Source: Bacillota bacterium
GTDB lineage: Bacteria > Bacillota > Bacilli > Thermoactinomycetales > DSM-44946
Reading direction: 5' to 3'
DNA length: 7,247 nt
Assembly (NCBI GenBank): GCA_021793745.1
Contig: JAJYSD010000053.1
Location: 1 to 7,247 of the forward strand
Part shown: one piece after another, positions 1 through 6,445 of the stretch
Numbering within the stretch: position 1 is the first letter of the stretch
How the letters are laid out: each line of letters starts with the position of its first letter
The notes under the pieces: generated by a model
The model's input: only the letters and a program-made list of their open reading frames with translations
The model's database searches: none
What the model was told of the DNA's origin: nothing
Program-made: the position numbers and the translations under genes

Positions 1-1
1 G

Positions 2-457
2 CGCCAGGACAAACGAGTCGTCAATATGGAAAGAACCAATATCAGCGACGTCACCCGCGAACAACTGGATCCGCTCCCCTCTGTTGCAACGGTCGACCTG
101 TCGTACCTGTCACTGAAGAAAGGGATTCCCATCGTAGCCGAGCTGATGGAAGAAGGGGGGGACATCATCTGTTTGGTCAAACCCCTGTTTGAAATCAAAG
201 ACCCGGAAGCGCGCAGGACGGGGGAAATTAAAGAGCCTGACGCGTATCGGCAGGTGCTGTCCGACCTTGTTCAATTCGTTGACGGGATTGGTTTGAATTG
301 CATCGGCGTCACCCACAGCCCTGTGACGGGAAACAAGGGAACCCGGGAATTTTTCCTGTGGGTGTCCTTGGACCGGACGAAGATGAAGCGGGATTTGCCG
401 AACGACATTGAGCGAGCGGTGGAAGTGGTGATGAAACTGAAGCCCTATGAGAAATGA
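2..457 (+). CDS. tlyA: TlyA-family rRNA (cytidine-2'-O)-methyltransferase, 5'-truncated by the window edge
   Basis: This is the C-terminal part of a TlyA/FtsJ-like RNA 2'-O-methyltransferase, which uses SAM to methylate ribose in 16S/23S rRNA in the cytoplasm. The frame is open to the left edge, and the residues before the ATG at 26 read RQDKRVVNMERTN, the family's conserved RQDxRVVxMERTN stretch, so that ATG is internal and not the start. Numbering from that Met, the catalytic K-D-K-E set of the family is partly visible: Asp24 in TVDLSYLSL, Lys52 in CLVKPLFE and Glu108 in GTREFFLWV. THSPVTGNKG (about 96-105) is also family-typical. The N-terminal S4 domain and the SAM-binding glycine motif, roughly 120 residues, lie outside the window. 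The old name hemolysin A is historical. B. subtilis has a relative called yqxC. The reading frame ends with TGA and shows no damage. Confidence 0.9.
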   Translation, partial: RQDKRVVNMERTNISDVTREQLDPLPSVATVDLSYLSLKKGIPIVAELMEEGGDIICLVKPLFEIKDPEARRTGEIKEPDAYRQVLSDLVQFVDGIGLNCIGVTHSPVTGNKGTREFFLWVSLDRTKMKRDLPNDIERAVEVVMKLKPYEK

Positions 458-524
458 TGCTTTCTGGATTTCATCGATCGGATGGTGTTCCCGGAGTTAC
501 GGAAGCGTTGAACCGGGAGAAGCC

Positions 525-556
525 CCCTTCGATGTTCTGATGGTATCATTGAAGGG
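525..556. repeat. 10-bp inverted repeat (one G-U pair) downstream of tlyA
   Basis: The arm CCCTTCGATG (525-534) pairs with CATTGAAGGG (547-556) around a 12-base loop, with one G-U wobble in the + strand RNA. No T-run follows on either strand, so it does not look like a standard intrinsic terminator. It may be a 3'-end structure of the tlyA transcript. Confidence 0.4.
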
Positions 557-674
557 AGCGGTTGAAACTCGAAGAAAAGGGAGCGAGTGTTAAATTGTAT
601 CCTGATGTGCCATAAAATCATGCCTCACAGAAGAGCTGAACATCCTCGAAATCCGCTTATTTATATGCAGTTTT

Positions 675-702
675 GCTAGCCGTGTGGCTGGCTTTATTTC
701 TT
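675..702 (+). terminator. Probable intrinsic terminator for tlyA
   Basis: GCTAGCC (675-681) and GGCTGGC (686-692) form a 7-bp stem with one U-G pair around a GTGT loop, followed directly by TTTATTTCTT. The stem and U-rich tail point to + strand transcripts. The distance of about 220 bases from the tlyA stop is longer than usual, which lowers confidence. Confidence 0.5.
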
Positions 703-764
703 GGACGGAAAAATCGGCACCATTTCTCACCAAGTCCAGTGAAAAACCCTTTGCCGGGTAGCCG

Positions 765-824
765 GAGGGGGTTGTGCCGCTTCGTTTCGCCCGTATATCA
801 GGGTACTCGCGGCACAACCCCCTC
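765..824. repeat. 16-bp perfect inverted repeat with 28-base spacer
   Basis: GAGGGGGTTGTGCCGC (765-780) is the exact reverse complement of 809-824. The spacer 781-808 holds a small CCC/GGG pairing (790-792/801-803). AGCC occurs just left (760-763, one base from the arm) and immediately right (825-828), which could be a target duplication or chance. No T-run follows on either strand, so a classic terminator is not supported. It may be a structured 3' end shared by convergent transcripts or a very small palindromic repeat element. Confidence 0.75.
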
Positions 825-948
825 AGCCATGTGGAGACACATCTGCAGAATCAGTTGTGATCCTTGTCTGTCCAAGTTTTTTGTGTTTGGTTGGCAAGGA
901 GGGGGATCTTTTTCTTTGTTCTTTTTCATTTATCCGGCATGGCTTTGG

Positions 949-1785
949 TTACTTCGCCTCCTGCCCCAAAAGGCTGCCCAATTCCCGGGAGCGGGATTTG
1001 GCCCGCAGGACGGCGCTTTTGACCGCTTCGTCGAAGCGTTTGCGCTTCAACTCCTCCAGACCGGCCATTGTGGTTCCGCCGGGAGAGGTGACCCGGCGGC
1101 GCAGCTCGGCCGGTTCTTCCCGGGTTTCCATCAGCATGTGTGCCGCACCGAAGAGGGTTTGCAGACTCAGCTGGCGGGCGATCTCCTTGGAAAGACCCGC
1201 CTCCACACCCGCCTGTTCCAGCGCCTCCACCATGAAATAGATATATGCCGGACCGCTGCCCGAAAGGGCCGTCACCGAGTCCATCGCCTCCTCTTCGACG
1301 ATGACCGCGGAGCCGATGGCGGAGAAGAGGCGGCGCGCCACCTCCAGATCTTCCGGCCCCGCCCACCTGCCGGTACAGAGGGCCGTGGCCGACTGGCCGA
1401 TCGTGCAGGAGGTGTTGGGCATGGCCCGGATAACCGGAATCCCCGATGGGATCAGCCGCTCCACCGCCTCCGTGGAAATGCCTGCGGCGACGGAGATGAT
1501 CCGCTGTCCCCGGTGGAAGGAGGTCTTCCACTGGGTGAGGGCTTCCTGAACGTCCTTCGGTTTCACTGCCAGAATTACGGTGTCCGCTTCGGACACGGCC
1601 CTTCCCCGATCCTCCGGAATTTGGACGCCGTAGGATTTTTTTAATTCGGTCAGCCGCTCCCGCCGGTGGCGGTTAAAGACGCTCACCCTGTCGGCGGTGA
1701 TCAGTCGGTTTTTGAGCAGGCCGGCCAACATCGCTTCCGACATGGAACCGGCCCCGATGAAACAGATGCGTTGCACTCCGTTCAT
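949..1785 (-). CDS. proC: Pyrroline-5-carboxylate reductase
   Basis: This cytoplasmic enzyme reduces 1-pyrroline-5-carboxylate to L-proline with NAD(P)H, the final step of proline synthesis. The 278-residue product has the usual length for ProC. The N-terminal Rossmann fold is marked by FIGAGSM (9-15), ILAVKP (71-76) and IRAMPNT (119-125). The C-terminal dimerisation and active-site part shows TALSGSGPAYIY (172-183) and the signature RVTSPGGTTMAG (231-242). The start is ATG at 1785, with AGGAGGGG at 1802-1795 nine bases upstream on the minus strand. The gene is monocistronic here, convergent with tlyA, and lies about 30 bases below a T-box terminator, so it should be induced when charged tRNA-Pro runs low. 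proB and proA are not in the window. Confidence 0.97.
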   Translation of the reverse strand: MNGVQRICFIGAGSMSEAMLAGLLKNRLITADRVSVFNRHRRERLTELKKSYGVQIPEDRGRAVSEADTVILAVKPKDVQEALTQWKTSFHRGQRIISVAAGISTEAVERLIPSGIPVIRAMPNTSCTIGQSATALCTGRWAGPEDLEVARRLFSAIGSAVIVEEEAMDSVTALSGSGPAYIYFMVEALEQAGVEAGLSKEIARQLSLQTLFGAAHMLMETREEPAELRRRVTSPGGTTMAGLEELKRKRFDEAVKSAVLRAKSRSRELGSLLGQEAK

Positions 1786-1812
1786 GCTGGCGCTCCCCTC
1801 CTGTCGTTTCGG

Positions 1813-1853
1813 AAAAATAAAAACCCCTCCTTCGCCACAAGGACGAAAGAGGG
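1813..1853 (-). terminator. Regulated intrinsic terminator of the proC T-box
   Basis: On the minus strand CCCTCTTTCG (1853-1844) pairs with CGAAGGAGGG (1834-1825) with one U-G pair around a 9-base loop, followed by GTTTTTATTTTT ending at 1813. It lies just after the T-box sequence and about 27 bases before the proC start, as expected for the OFF state of the riboswitch. Confidence 0.93.
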
Positions 1854-2070
1854 TGTCTCTTCCGCGGTACCACCTCGTTTGGCACGAACCGTGCCCACCT
1901 CGCCGCGATCGGGGCTACTGCCGACCGCCATCCTTGATAACGGAGCGTGCTCCGTGTCGATTCATCATCGCCCGCTCGGGAGATGGGTTCCGGGCGGCAT
2001 CCCGGCAGCACCTCTCACCCGCGGGCGCTGCTCTCTGAACGGTAAGCCGTCCGTACTAGTCTCCGTCACC
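1813..2070 (-). promoter_or_regulatory. T-box riboswitch leader of proC, proline (CCC) specifier
   Basis: The leader RNA, read on the minus strand, has the full T-box order. The Stem I base is GGAGA (2064-2060) paired with TCTCC (1983-1979). Above it lies the specifier loop, with CTAGTA on the 5' side and GAACCCA (1990-1984) on the 3' side, which puts the codon CCC at 1987-1985. The next helix is CGGACGGC/GCCGCCCG with one A-C mismatch. A distal CAGAGAG and GGTGAGAG region follows. A small stem ACGGAG-CACG-CTCCGT lies mid-leader and GGCACG-GTT-CGTGCC looks like Stem III. The antiterminator carries the T-box sequence GAGGTGGTACCGCGG (1876-1862), with TGGT at 1872-1869 able to pair with the ACCA end of tRNA-Pro. 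A terminator follows. The CCC codon matches proC. In B. subtilis, proI and proBA are also under T-box control. Confidence 0.95.
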
Positions 2071-2106
2071 GCGTTTAACGTCCTGCTTTGTCCGGTTAAT
2101 TAACAC

Positions 2107-2135
2107 ATTATGCATAAGGAACAGAGGCATGTCAA
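2107..2135 (-). promoter_or_regulatory. Sigma-A type promoter of the proC T-box transcript
   Basis: On the minus strand TTGACA (2135-2130) is a perfect -35, followed by exactly 17 bases and then CATAAT (2112-2107), five of six matches to the -10. Transcription would start near 2100, about 30 bases before Stem I of the T-box, giving a leader of roughly 315 bases before the proC start. Confidence 0.75.
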
Positions 2136-2246
2136 GGGCAGCATCGTCCATTGGAAAGATTTTGGTTATTTTTTGTTTTGTCTTGTTTTAATCTGTCAAC
2201 GTTTTGGCAATAAAGAGAATGTGCGAAGATGCGGAGGGAAGTGGAA

Positions 2247-2789
2247 ATGATCGTGCCGGAGGAAGGGGCGGTCCTGCGAATCGAGAGTTACAAATATGGG
2301 GAACATTTTCACCGCATGTGGAAAAAGTCGGTGGTATTGAAAAGCGGAGAACCTCTGATCATCGCCAATGAAAACGTGGAAGTGGTGGAGGCGGACGGGC
2401 GAAAATGGCGTTTTCCCGGTTTAACCATCGGCTGCTTCCACCGTACGGAATGGTTTCACACCCTCGTCGTGTTCGGGGAGGATGAACATTTCCGGTTTTA
2501 CACCCACATCGCCTCTCCCTACCGGTACCGGGACGGGGTGCTGTCCTACATCGACTATGACCTGGATTTGAAGGTCGACAGGGATGGTAGGCGCCGGTGG
2601 GTGGATCGGGAGGAATTTGAACAGAATCGCGTCCGTTATTCCTACCCCGACGAGGTCTTGGAAAACATCGAGCAGGCGGTGAGGCGCGTCGACCGCCTGG
2701 CGCGCGAACGGAAAGAGCCCTTCACTTTGGAGTGGGTGAATCGCTGGTATCATCGTTTTCAATCCTACAAATTCCGCTTGATGGAGTGA
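2247..2789 (+). CDS. ntdP: DUF402 nucleoside tri-/diphosphate phosphatase (YgaC/NtdP family)
   Basis: The 180-residue product resembles the DUF402 proteins of Bacillus and Staphylococcus, which hydrolyse nucleoside tri- and diphosphates with a divalent metal. Family marks are PEEGAVLRIESYKYGEHFHRMW near the N-terminus, FHRTEWFHTLV (64-74), the acidic cluster YIDYDLDLKV (101-110) and WVDREEF (118-124), and a helical C-terminus ending near VNRWYHRF. These acidic residues are the likely metal ligands by family analogy. I chose ATG 2247 because GGAGGG (2233-2238) lies eight bases upstream and the family usually begins close to the PxEG motif. An in-frame ATG at 2229 would overlap that binding site and has no good site of its own. 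Only 8 bases separate the stop from the signal peptidase start, so the two are probably co-transcribed. I see no strong promoter in the A/T-rich gap upstream. Confidence 0.88.
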   Translation: MIVPEEGAVLRIESYKYGEHFHRMWKKSVVLKSGEPLIIANENVEVVEADGRKWRFPGLTIGCFHRTEWFHTLVVFGEDEHFRFYTHIASPYRYRDGVLSYIDYDLDLKVDRDGRRRWVDREEFEQNRVRYSYPDEVLENIEQAVRRVDRLARERKEPFTLEWVNRWYHRFQSYKFRLME

Positions 2790-2797
2790 AGGGAAAA

Positions 2798-3319
2798 ATG
2801 AGGAAGAAGCGATTGTTTGGCTGGATGCGGACGGGGCTGTTGACTTTCGCTTTCGTGTTTGCTATCAATCAATATGGCTTTGCCTTGTCCGTGGTGAATG
2901 GAACGTCGATGGAGCCTACGCTGGAAGATGGCGACCGGCTGTTTATCAATCGGTTTGCCTATTTGTTCAGCCAGCCGAAGGTGGGCGACGTGATCACCTT
3001 TGAGGACCCCGCCCAGGACGGGCGCTATCTGGTCAAGAGGGTGGTCGGGGTCTCCGGTGACCGCATCGAGATCCGCTCCGGCATCCTGTATCGGAATGGC
3101 AAGGCGGTATCGGAACCGTACATCGACACCAAGATCCAGGACGGGGATTTCGGGCCGGTGACCGTGGAACCGGGCACCGTGTTCGTCCTGGGGGACAATC
3201 GCCATCGGCATGCCAGCCGTGACAGCCGTTACGAGAGTGTCGGCCCGGTTCCCATCGACCGCGTCGATGGGAAGGTGGAGTGGATTATCTGGCGGCCGTC
3301 CCTGATGGCCTTTCTGTAA
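2798..3319 (+). CDS. lepB: Type I signal peptidase
   Basis: This membrane-anchored serine protease removes signal peptides from exported preproteins on the outer face of the cytoplasmic membrane. The 173 residues have a basic N-terminus (MRKKRLFGW), one membrane span at about 11-30 and an extracytoplasmic catalytic domain. Ser37 in NGTSMEPTL is the expected nucleophile and Lys80 in RYLVKRVVG the general base. PKVGDVITF (60-68) and the late LGDNR...SRDSR box are also present. The single span and short Ser-Lys distance fit the Gram-positive Sip type. In the last box, four residues (HRHA) stand between GDNR and S-x-DSR where two are usual. Met 2798 is preceded by AAGGG at a short four-base spacing. 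A longer frame from 2732 would run through the end of ntdP and lacks family support. No terminator is obvious after the stop. Confidence 0.93.
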   Translation: MRKKRLFGWMRTGLLTFAFVFAINQYGFALSVVNGTSMEPTLEDGDRLFINRFAYLFSQPKVGDVITFEDPAQDGRYLVKRVVGVSGDRIEIRSGILYRNGKAVSEPYIDTKIQDGDFGPVTVEPGTVFVLGDNRHRHASRDSRYESVGPVPIDRVDGKVEWIIWRPSLMAFL

Positions 3320-3360
3320 CCCAGGAAGCAATTTCAAATAATATAAAAAGTCAAAAAGTG

Positions 3361-3403
3361 TTCACAAACTCACCTGGGATATTGTCTATAAATGTTGCAT
3401 AAT
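3361..3403 (+). promoter_or_regulatory. codY: Possible codY promoter region
   Basis: TTCACA at 3361-3366 is a fair -35. Possible -10 boxes are TATAAA (3387-3392, spacing 20) and CATAAT (3398-3403, no good -35 at the usual distance). The region is A/T-rich between lepB and codY with no terminator, so codY could also be read through from lepB. This call is weak. Confidence 0.3.
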
Positions 3404-3437
3404 GGAATGGGCAGATCAACCCACCGAATTCCATTAT
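3399..3437. repeat. 10-bp perfect inverted repeat in the codY upstream region
   Basis: ATAATGGAAT (3399-3408) is the exact reverse complement of ATTCCATTAT (3428-3437). GGG (3409-3411) and CCC (3420-3422) can extend the stem inward with a bulge on the 3' side. It overlaps a CATAAT -10-like box and ends 62 bases before the codY start. It could be an operator or a leader hairpin. It does not match the CodY-binding consensus AATTTTCWGAAAATT. Confidence 0.6.
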
Positions 3438-3444
3438 ATCACAT

Positions 3445-3470
3445 CACCCTGCTGGTTCTGAAAGAGGGTG
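3445..3470 (+). repeat. Small hairpin just upstream of the codY ribosome binding site
   Basis: CACCCT (3445-3450) pairs with AGGGTG (3465-3470) around a 14-base loop. The codY ribosome binding site GAGGAGG (3484-3490) lies 14 bases further on and is left unpaired. Confidence 0.35.
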
Positions 3471-3499
3471 CGATTAAAAGATTGAGGAGGAAATGAAAA

Positions 3500-4279
3500 A
3501 TGGATTTGCTTCAGAAGACGAGGCGAATTTCTCGAATTCTGCAGAAAAACGTGGGTCATCACCTGGTAGATTTTGACGAAGTGGCGCAAGCGTTGTGTGA
3601 CGTGATCGGCGCTAACGTATATATTGTCAATCCGGATGGAACGCTTCTGGGCTTGGCCATCGATCATGAGATCGAGAACGAGCGGATGGAGCAGTACCTG
3701 AAGGATCGGCAATTCCCGCGGGAGTACGCCCGTTCCTTGATGGAAGTGGAAAAGCCGAGGCCCAACATCAGTGTGGAGGACCCCTTGACCGCCTATCCCG
3801 TCGAGATGAAGGACATGTTTAAACATGGCTACACCACCCTGGTTCCGATCGTCGGCGGCGGGGATCACCTGGGGACGCTCGTGTTGTCCCGCATGAATGA
3901 GAAATTTGTCGACGACGACTTGATTTTGGCCGAATACGGAGCCACCGTCGCCGGGATGGAGATCCTGCGGGAGCGGGCGGGACAAATCGAAGAGGAGGCG
4001 CGCAGCCGGGCGGTTGTCCAGCTGGCGATCAACTCTCTCTCCTTCAGTGAGCTGGAGGCGGCGGAGCACATCTTCAACGAGTTGGACGGCAATGAAGGAT
4101 TGCTGGTGGCCAGCAAAATTGCCGACCGCGTCGGCATCACCCGATCCGTAATCGTCAACGCCCTGCGCAAACTGGAAAGCGCCGGCGTGGTGGAATCCCG
4201 GTCCCTGGGAATGAAGGGCACCTATATTCGGATTTTGAATCCGAAGCTGCTCCCGGCGCTGGAGAAGGCCCGCCACTGA
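3500..4279 (+). CDS. codY: GTP-sensing pleiotropic transcriptional repressor CodY
   Basis: CodY is the global nutrient regulator of Firmicutes. It binds DNA when GTP and branched-chain amino acids are plentiful and represses amino-acid synthesis, transport and stationary-phase genes. The 259-residue product is full length and very close to the B. subtilis protein. The N-terminal GAF domain (about 1-155) keeps the ligand-pocket equivalents Arg62 in IENERM and Thr97 in PLTAYP, with Tyr99 where B. subtilis has Phe98. The linker [14 protein letters not shown] (164-177) leads to the winged HTH, with [20 protein letters not shown] at 204-223 and the wing [11 protein letters not shown] at 233-243. 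ATG 3500 follows GAGGAGG by 9 bases; an ATG at 3493 is out of frame. In B. subtilis codY ends the xerC-hslV-hslU operon. Here it follows a signal peptidase gene and carries its own terminator. Confidence 0.98.
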   Translation: MDLLQKTRRISRILQKNVGHHLVDFDEVAQALCDVIGANVYIVNPDGTLLGLAIDHEIENERMEQYLKDRQFPREYARSLMEVEKPRPNISVEDPLTAYPVEMKDMFKHGYTTLVPIVGGGDHLGTLVLSRMNEKFVDDDLILAEYGATVAGMEILRERAGQIEEEARSRAVVQLAINSLSFSELEAAEHIFNELDGNEGLLVASKIADRVGITRSVIVNALRKLESAGVVESRSLGMKGTYIRILNPKLLPALEKARH

Positions 4280-4301
4280 AGATGGGGCGGCGCCGCGAAT
4301 A

Positions 4302-4330
4302 CCCCTCCGAACCGATCCGGAGGGGTTTTT
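4302..4330 (+). terminator. Intrinsic terminator of codY
   Basis: CCCCTCCG (4302-4309) pairs perfectly with CGGAGGGG (4318-4325) around an 8-base loop and is followed by TTTTT (4326-4330). It begins 23 bases after the codY stop and points along the + strand. Confidence 0.93.
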
Positions 4331-4346
4331 GATGTTTTGGGATTCC

Positions 4347-4375
4347 GGATCGTTTCGGGCGATTGGAAACGATCC
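4347..4375. repeat. 10-bp perfect inverted repeat after the codY terminator
   Basis: GGATCGTTTC (4347-4356) and GAAACGATCC (4366-4375) form a perfect 10-bp stem with a 9-base loop. It starts 16 bases after the terminator T-run. No T-run directly follows it on either strand. The nearest one, CTTTTT, is about 15 bases on. Confidence 0.65.
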
Positions 4376-4517
4376 ACCGCCATCTGCCGTTTCCTTTTTA
4401 AACAGCCCTTTTTCATCGCGACCCCGACATGCGCACGGCCGGGGGGAGAGATTTCCCGGCGGGGACAGGCCGATCGCAATCCCGCCTTCGTTTCGTCACC
4501 GACAGGGGGCCGTTTTT

Positions 4518-4526
4518 TGGTATAAT
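4518..4526 (+). promoter_or_regulatory. Extended -10 promoter of the ygaD gene
   Basis: TGG at 4518-4520 directly precedes TATAAT (4521-4526), a perfect TGn-TATAAT extended -10. The hexamer 17 bases upstream (ACCGAC) is not a good -35, which extended -10 promoters can tolerate. The start would lie near 4533, giving a leader of about 110 bases. Confidence 0.65.
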
Positions 4527-4645
4527 ATAAACAACTTAGTTTGGAAAGATCTCTGCAAAACGGGAGGAGAAATCGTCGTTTTCCCTGCGGCTGAAGCCCG
4601 CGGGCAACGGAGGTCATATAAGATAGATAGCTGGAGATGAGGCTC

Positions 4646-6412
4646 ATGGGGAGTATCCGCCGGTACCTCCGGTTTGTCCGGCCGTACCGGAAACAAGTCT
4701 GGTTGACAATGGTAATCGGCATTGTGAAGTTCGGTATTCCCCTGCTCCTACCCCTGGTTCTCAAATACACTGTCGATAACCTGCTGTTGGCCGATCTGCC
4801 CGCGGAAGACAAGATCAATCAGCTGATCTGGCTGCTGGTTTTCACCCTGCTGATTTTTACGGTCTTCCGCTTTCCGATCGAATACTATCGTCAATATTTT
4901 GCCCAGTGGACGGCCAACCGGGTGTTGTTCGACATCCGGAACCGCCTGTTCGATCATATTCAGAAGTTGTCCCTTCGCTATTACAACAATCAGAAGGTCG
5001 GGCAGATCATCTCCCGGGTGATCAACGATGTGGAACAGACCAAGGAGTTCGTCGTCACCGGGTTGATGAACATCTGGCTGGACCTGATCACCGTTTCCAT
5101 CGCTGTCGGCATCATGCTGTGGATGGATCCCCGGATGACGCTGGTCGCCCTGTCGATTTTCCCGCTCTACGGGATCAGTGTCAAATATTTTTACCAGCAT
5201 CTCCGCAGACGATCCAAGGAGAGGTCCCAGGCCCTGGCGGAGATGCAGGGACACCTTCACGAGCGGGTGCAGGGCATATCGGTGATCAGGGCCTTCAACC
5301 TGGAACGGTATGAGCAGGGTTTGTTTGATCGATACAACCATCGTTTTCTGAAGAAAGCGCTGGAACACACCCGCTGGAACGGTATCACCTTCGCGGTGAT
5401 TAACACGATCACCGATATCGCCCCCATCCTGGTGATCGGTTTTTCCGGATTCCTGGTGATCCGGGGTTCGATGACCGTCGGCGAGATGACCGCCTTTTAC
5501 GGATATATGGGGTTGATATACAATCCCATCCGCCGGATGGTCAACGCATCGACCACCTTGACCCAGGCCCTGGCTTCGATGGAAAGGGTGTTTGAGTTTC
5601 TGGACGCCACCTACGATATTACGGATCGGCCCGATGCCCGTCCCCTGCGGGAGCCGAGGGGGGAGATCCGGTTCGAGTCCGTCAGTTTCCGCTATGCCGA
5701 AGAGGGGGAATGGGCGCTCCGGGATGTCGATCTGGTCGTGGAGCCGGGCAAGACGACGGCGTTGGTCGGTCCCAGCGGAGGGGGCAAGTCGTCGATCGTA
5801 TCCCTCATCCCCCGCTTTTACGACGTGACGGAAGGGCGGGTATTGGTGGATGGTACGGACGTCAGGGACTGGACGGTGGCGAGCCTCCGGAGCCAGATCG
5901 GCATCGTGCTGCAGGACAATATCCTGTTTAGCGGAACCGTGCTGGAGAACATCCGGATGGGCCGGACCGATGCCGCCTTTGAGGAGATCGTTTCCGCAGC
6001 CAAGGCGGCGGGGGCCCACGATTTTATCCTGGAGCTTCCCAACGGATATGAAACGGAGATCGGGGAGCGGGGCGTCAAGCTGTCGGGCGGGCAAAAGCAG
6101 CGGTTGGCCATCGCCAGAGTCTTTTTGAAGGATCCGGCGATCCTGATCCTGGATGAGGCGACATCGGCCCTGGATTTGAAATCGGAGCAGCTGGTCCGCG
6201 ATTCCCTGAAACGCCTAGCCAAGAACCGAACGACGGTTATCGTGGCGCACCGATTGTCGACGATCACCGATGCCGACCGAATCTACTATATTGACGGCGG
6301 ACGGGTGTTGGAAACCGGAACCCACAGAGAATTGATGATGATGGACGGCTTATACGCGCGCTTGTTTCGGATGCAGCACTTGGAAAAGGAGCCGGTGGGA
6401 CGCGAAGTTTGA
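4646..6412 (+). CDS. ygaD: ABC exporter, fused permease and ATPase (YgaD-like)
   Basis: This half-transporter (588 residues) should homodimerise in the cytoplasmic membrane and export a lipid, drug or peptide-like substrate using ATP. The substrate is not known from the sequence. The N-terminal six-helix domain spans about 15-310, opening with MGSIRRYLRFVRPYRKQ and KFGIPLLLPLVLKY, which match the Bacillus YgaD type. The ATPase domain has Walker A GPSGGGKSS (375-383), Q-loop Gln423 in VLQDN, signature LSGGQ (479-483), Walker B ILILDE (499-504) with Glu504, and the switch His535 in VAHRLSTI. All catalytic parts are intact. I chose ATG 4646 because GGAG lies nine bases upstream (4633-4636). ATG 4637, three codons earlier, abuts that site. 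The gene has its own extended -10 promoter, and the RsbT-like gene follows after 33 bases, suggesting co-transcription. Confidence 0.92.
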   Translation: MGSIRRYLRFVRPYRKQVWLTMVIGIVKFGIPLLLPLVLKYTVDNLLLADLPAEDKINQLIWLLVFTLLIFTVFRFPIEYYRQYFAQWTANRVLFDIRNRLFDHIQKLSLRYYNNQKVGQIISRVINDVEQTKEFVVTGLMNIWLDLITVSIAVGIMLWMDPRMTLVALSIFPLYGISVKYFYQHLRRRSKERSQALAEMQGHLHERVQGISVIRAFNLERYEQGLFDRYNHRFLKKALEHTRWNGITFAVINTITDIAPILVIGFSGFLVIRGSMTVGEMTAFYGYMGLIYNPIRRMVNASTTLTQALASMERVFEFLDATYDITDRPDARPLREPRGEIRFESVSFRYAEEGEWALRDVDLVVEPGKTTALVGPSGGGKSSIVSLIPRFYDVTEGRVLVDGTDVRDWTVASLRSQIGIVLQDNILFSGTVLENIRMGRTDAAFEEIVSAAKAAGAHDFILELPNGYETEIGERGVKLSGGQKQRLAIARVFLKDPAILILDEATSALDLKSEQLVRDSLKRLAKNRTTVIVAHRLSTITDADRIYYIDGGRVLETGTHRELMMMDGLYARLFRMQHLEKEPVGREV

Positions 6413-6445
6413 GGTGCACTCCACCGTCTGATGGAGGGAAGGACT

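Larger units (their letters stand above)
458..948. other. Intergenic gap between convergent tlyA and proC
   Basis: There are 491 bases with no gene I can support. The frames open here have no good ribosome binding site, no family resemblance, or are antisense to proC. The stretch is rich in small inverted repeats: 525-534/547-556, 675-681/686-692, 765-780/809-824 and 829-833/838-842 (ATGTG, GAGA loop, CACAT). Only the one at 675 looks like an intrinsic terminator. I see no clear U-tract terminator for proC on the minus strand. Confidence 0.6.
4331..4645. other. codY-ygaD intergenic region
   Basis: This 315-base gap holds a 10-bp inverted repeat next to the codY terminator, a GC-rich block at about 4410-4490 with overlapping CCGGG/CCCGG and CGGCC/GGCCG pairings, an extended -10 promoter, and a leader of about 100 bases. 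The leader has two ribosome-binding-site-like runs, GGGAGGAG (4562-4568 region) and GGAGG (4609-4613), that are not followed by a usable start codon at normal distance. I find no short ORF that I would call. Confidence 0.55.

Noticed and set aside
590..817. Minus-strand frame of 75 codons in the tlyA-proC gap
   Set aside because: It starts inside the 16-bp inverted repeat, has no ribosome binding site and no recognisable product. I could not exclude a gene remnant.
673..1644. Long + strand frame of 323 codons
   Set aside because: It lies mostly antisense to proC, which is certain from its motifs. Its product is low-complexity and matches no family. The AGGAGGGGG run near 897-905 has no proper start at the right distance apart from a TTG that leads into this antisense frame.
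3330..3346. Possible CodY box (AATTTCAAATAATAT) upstream of codY
   Set aside because: It has about six mismatches to AATTTTCWGAAAATT, too many to claim autoregulation.
4561..4640. Possible leader ORF after GGGAGGAG in the ygaD leader
   Set aside because: No ATG, GTG or TTG follows at a usable distance. The open frame there would need a rare ATC start.
4748..6094. Minus-strand frame of 448 codons
   Set aside because: It is antisense to the ABC exporter, whose Walker, signature and switch motifs fix the + frame. Its His, Pro and Gln rich product is typical of a GC-rich shadow.
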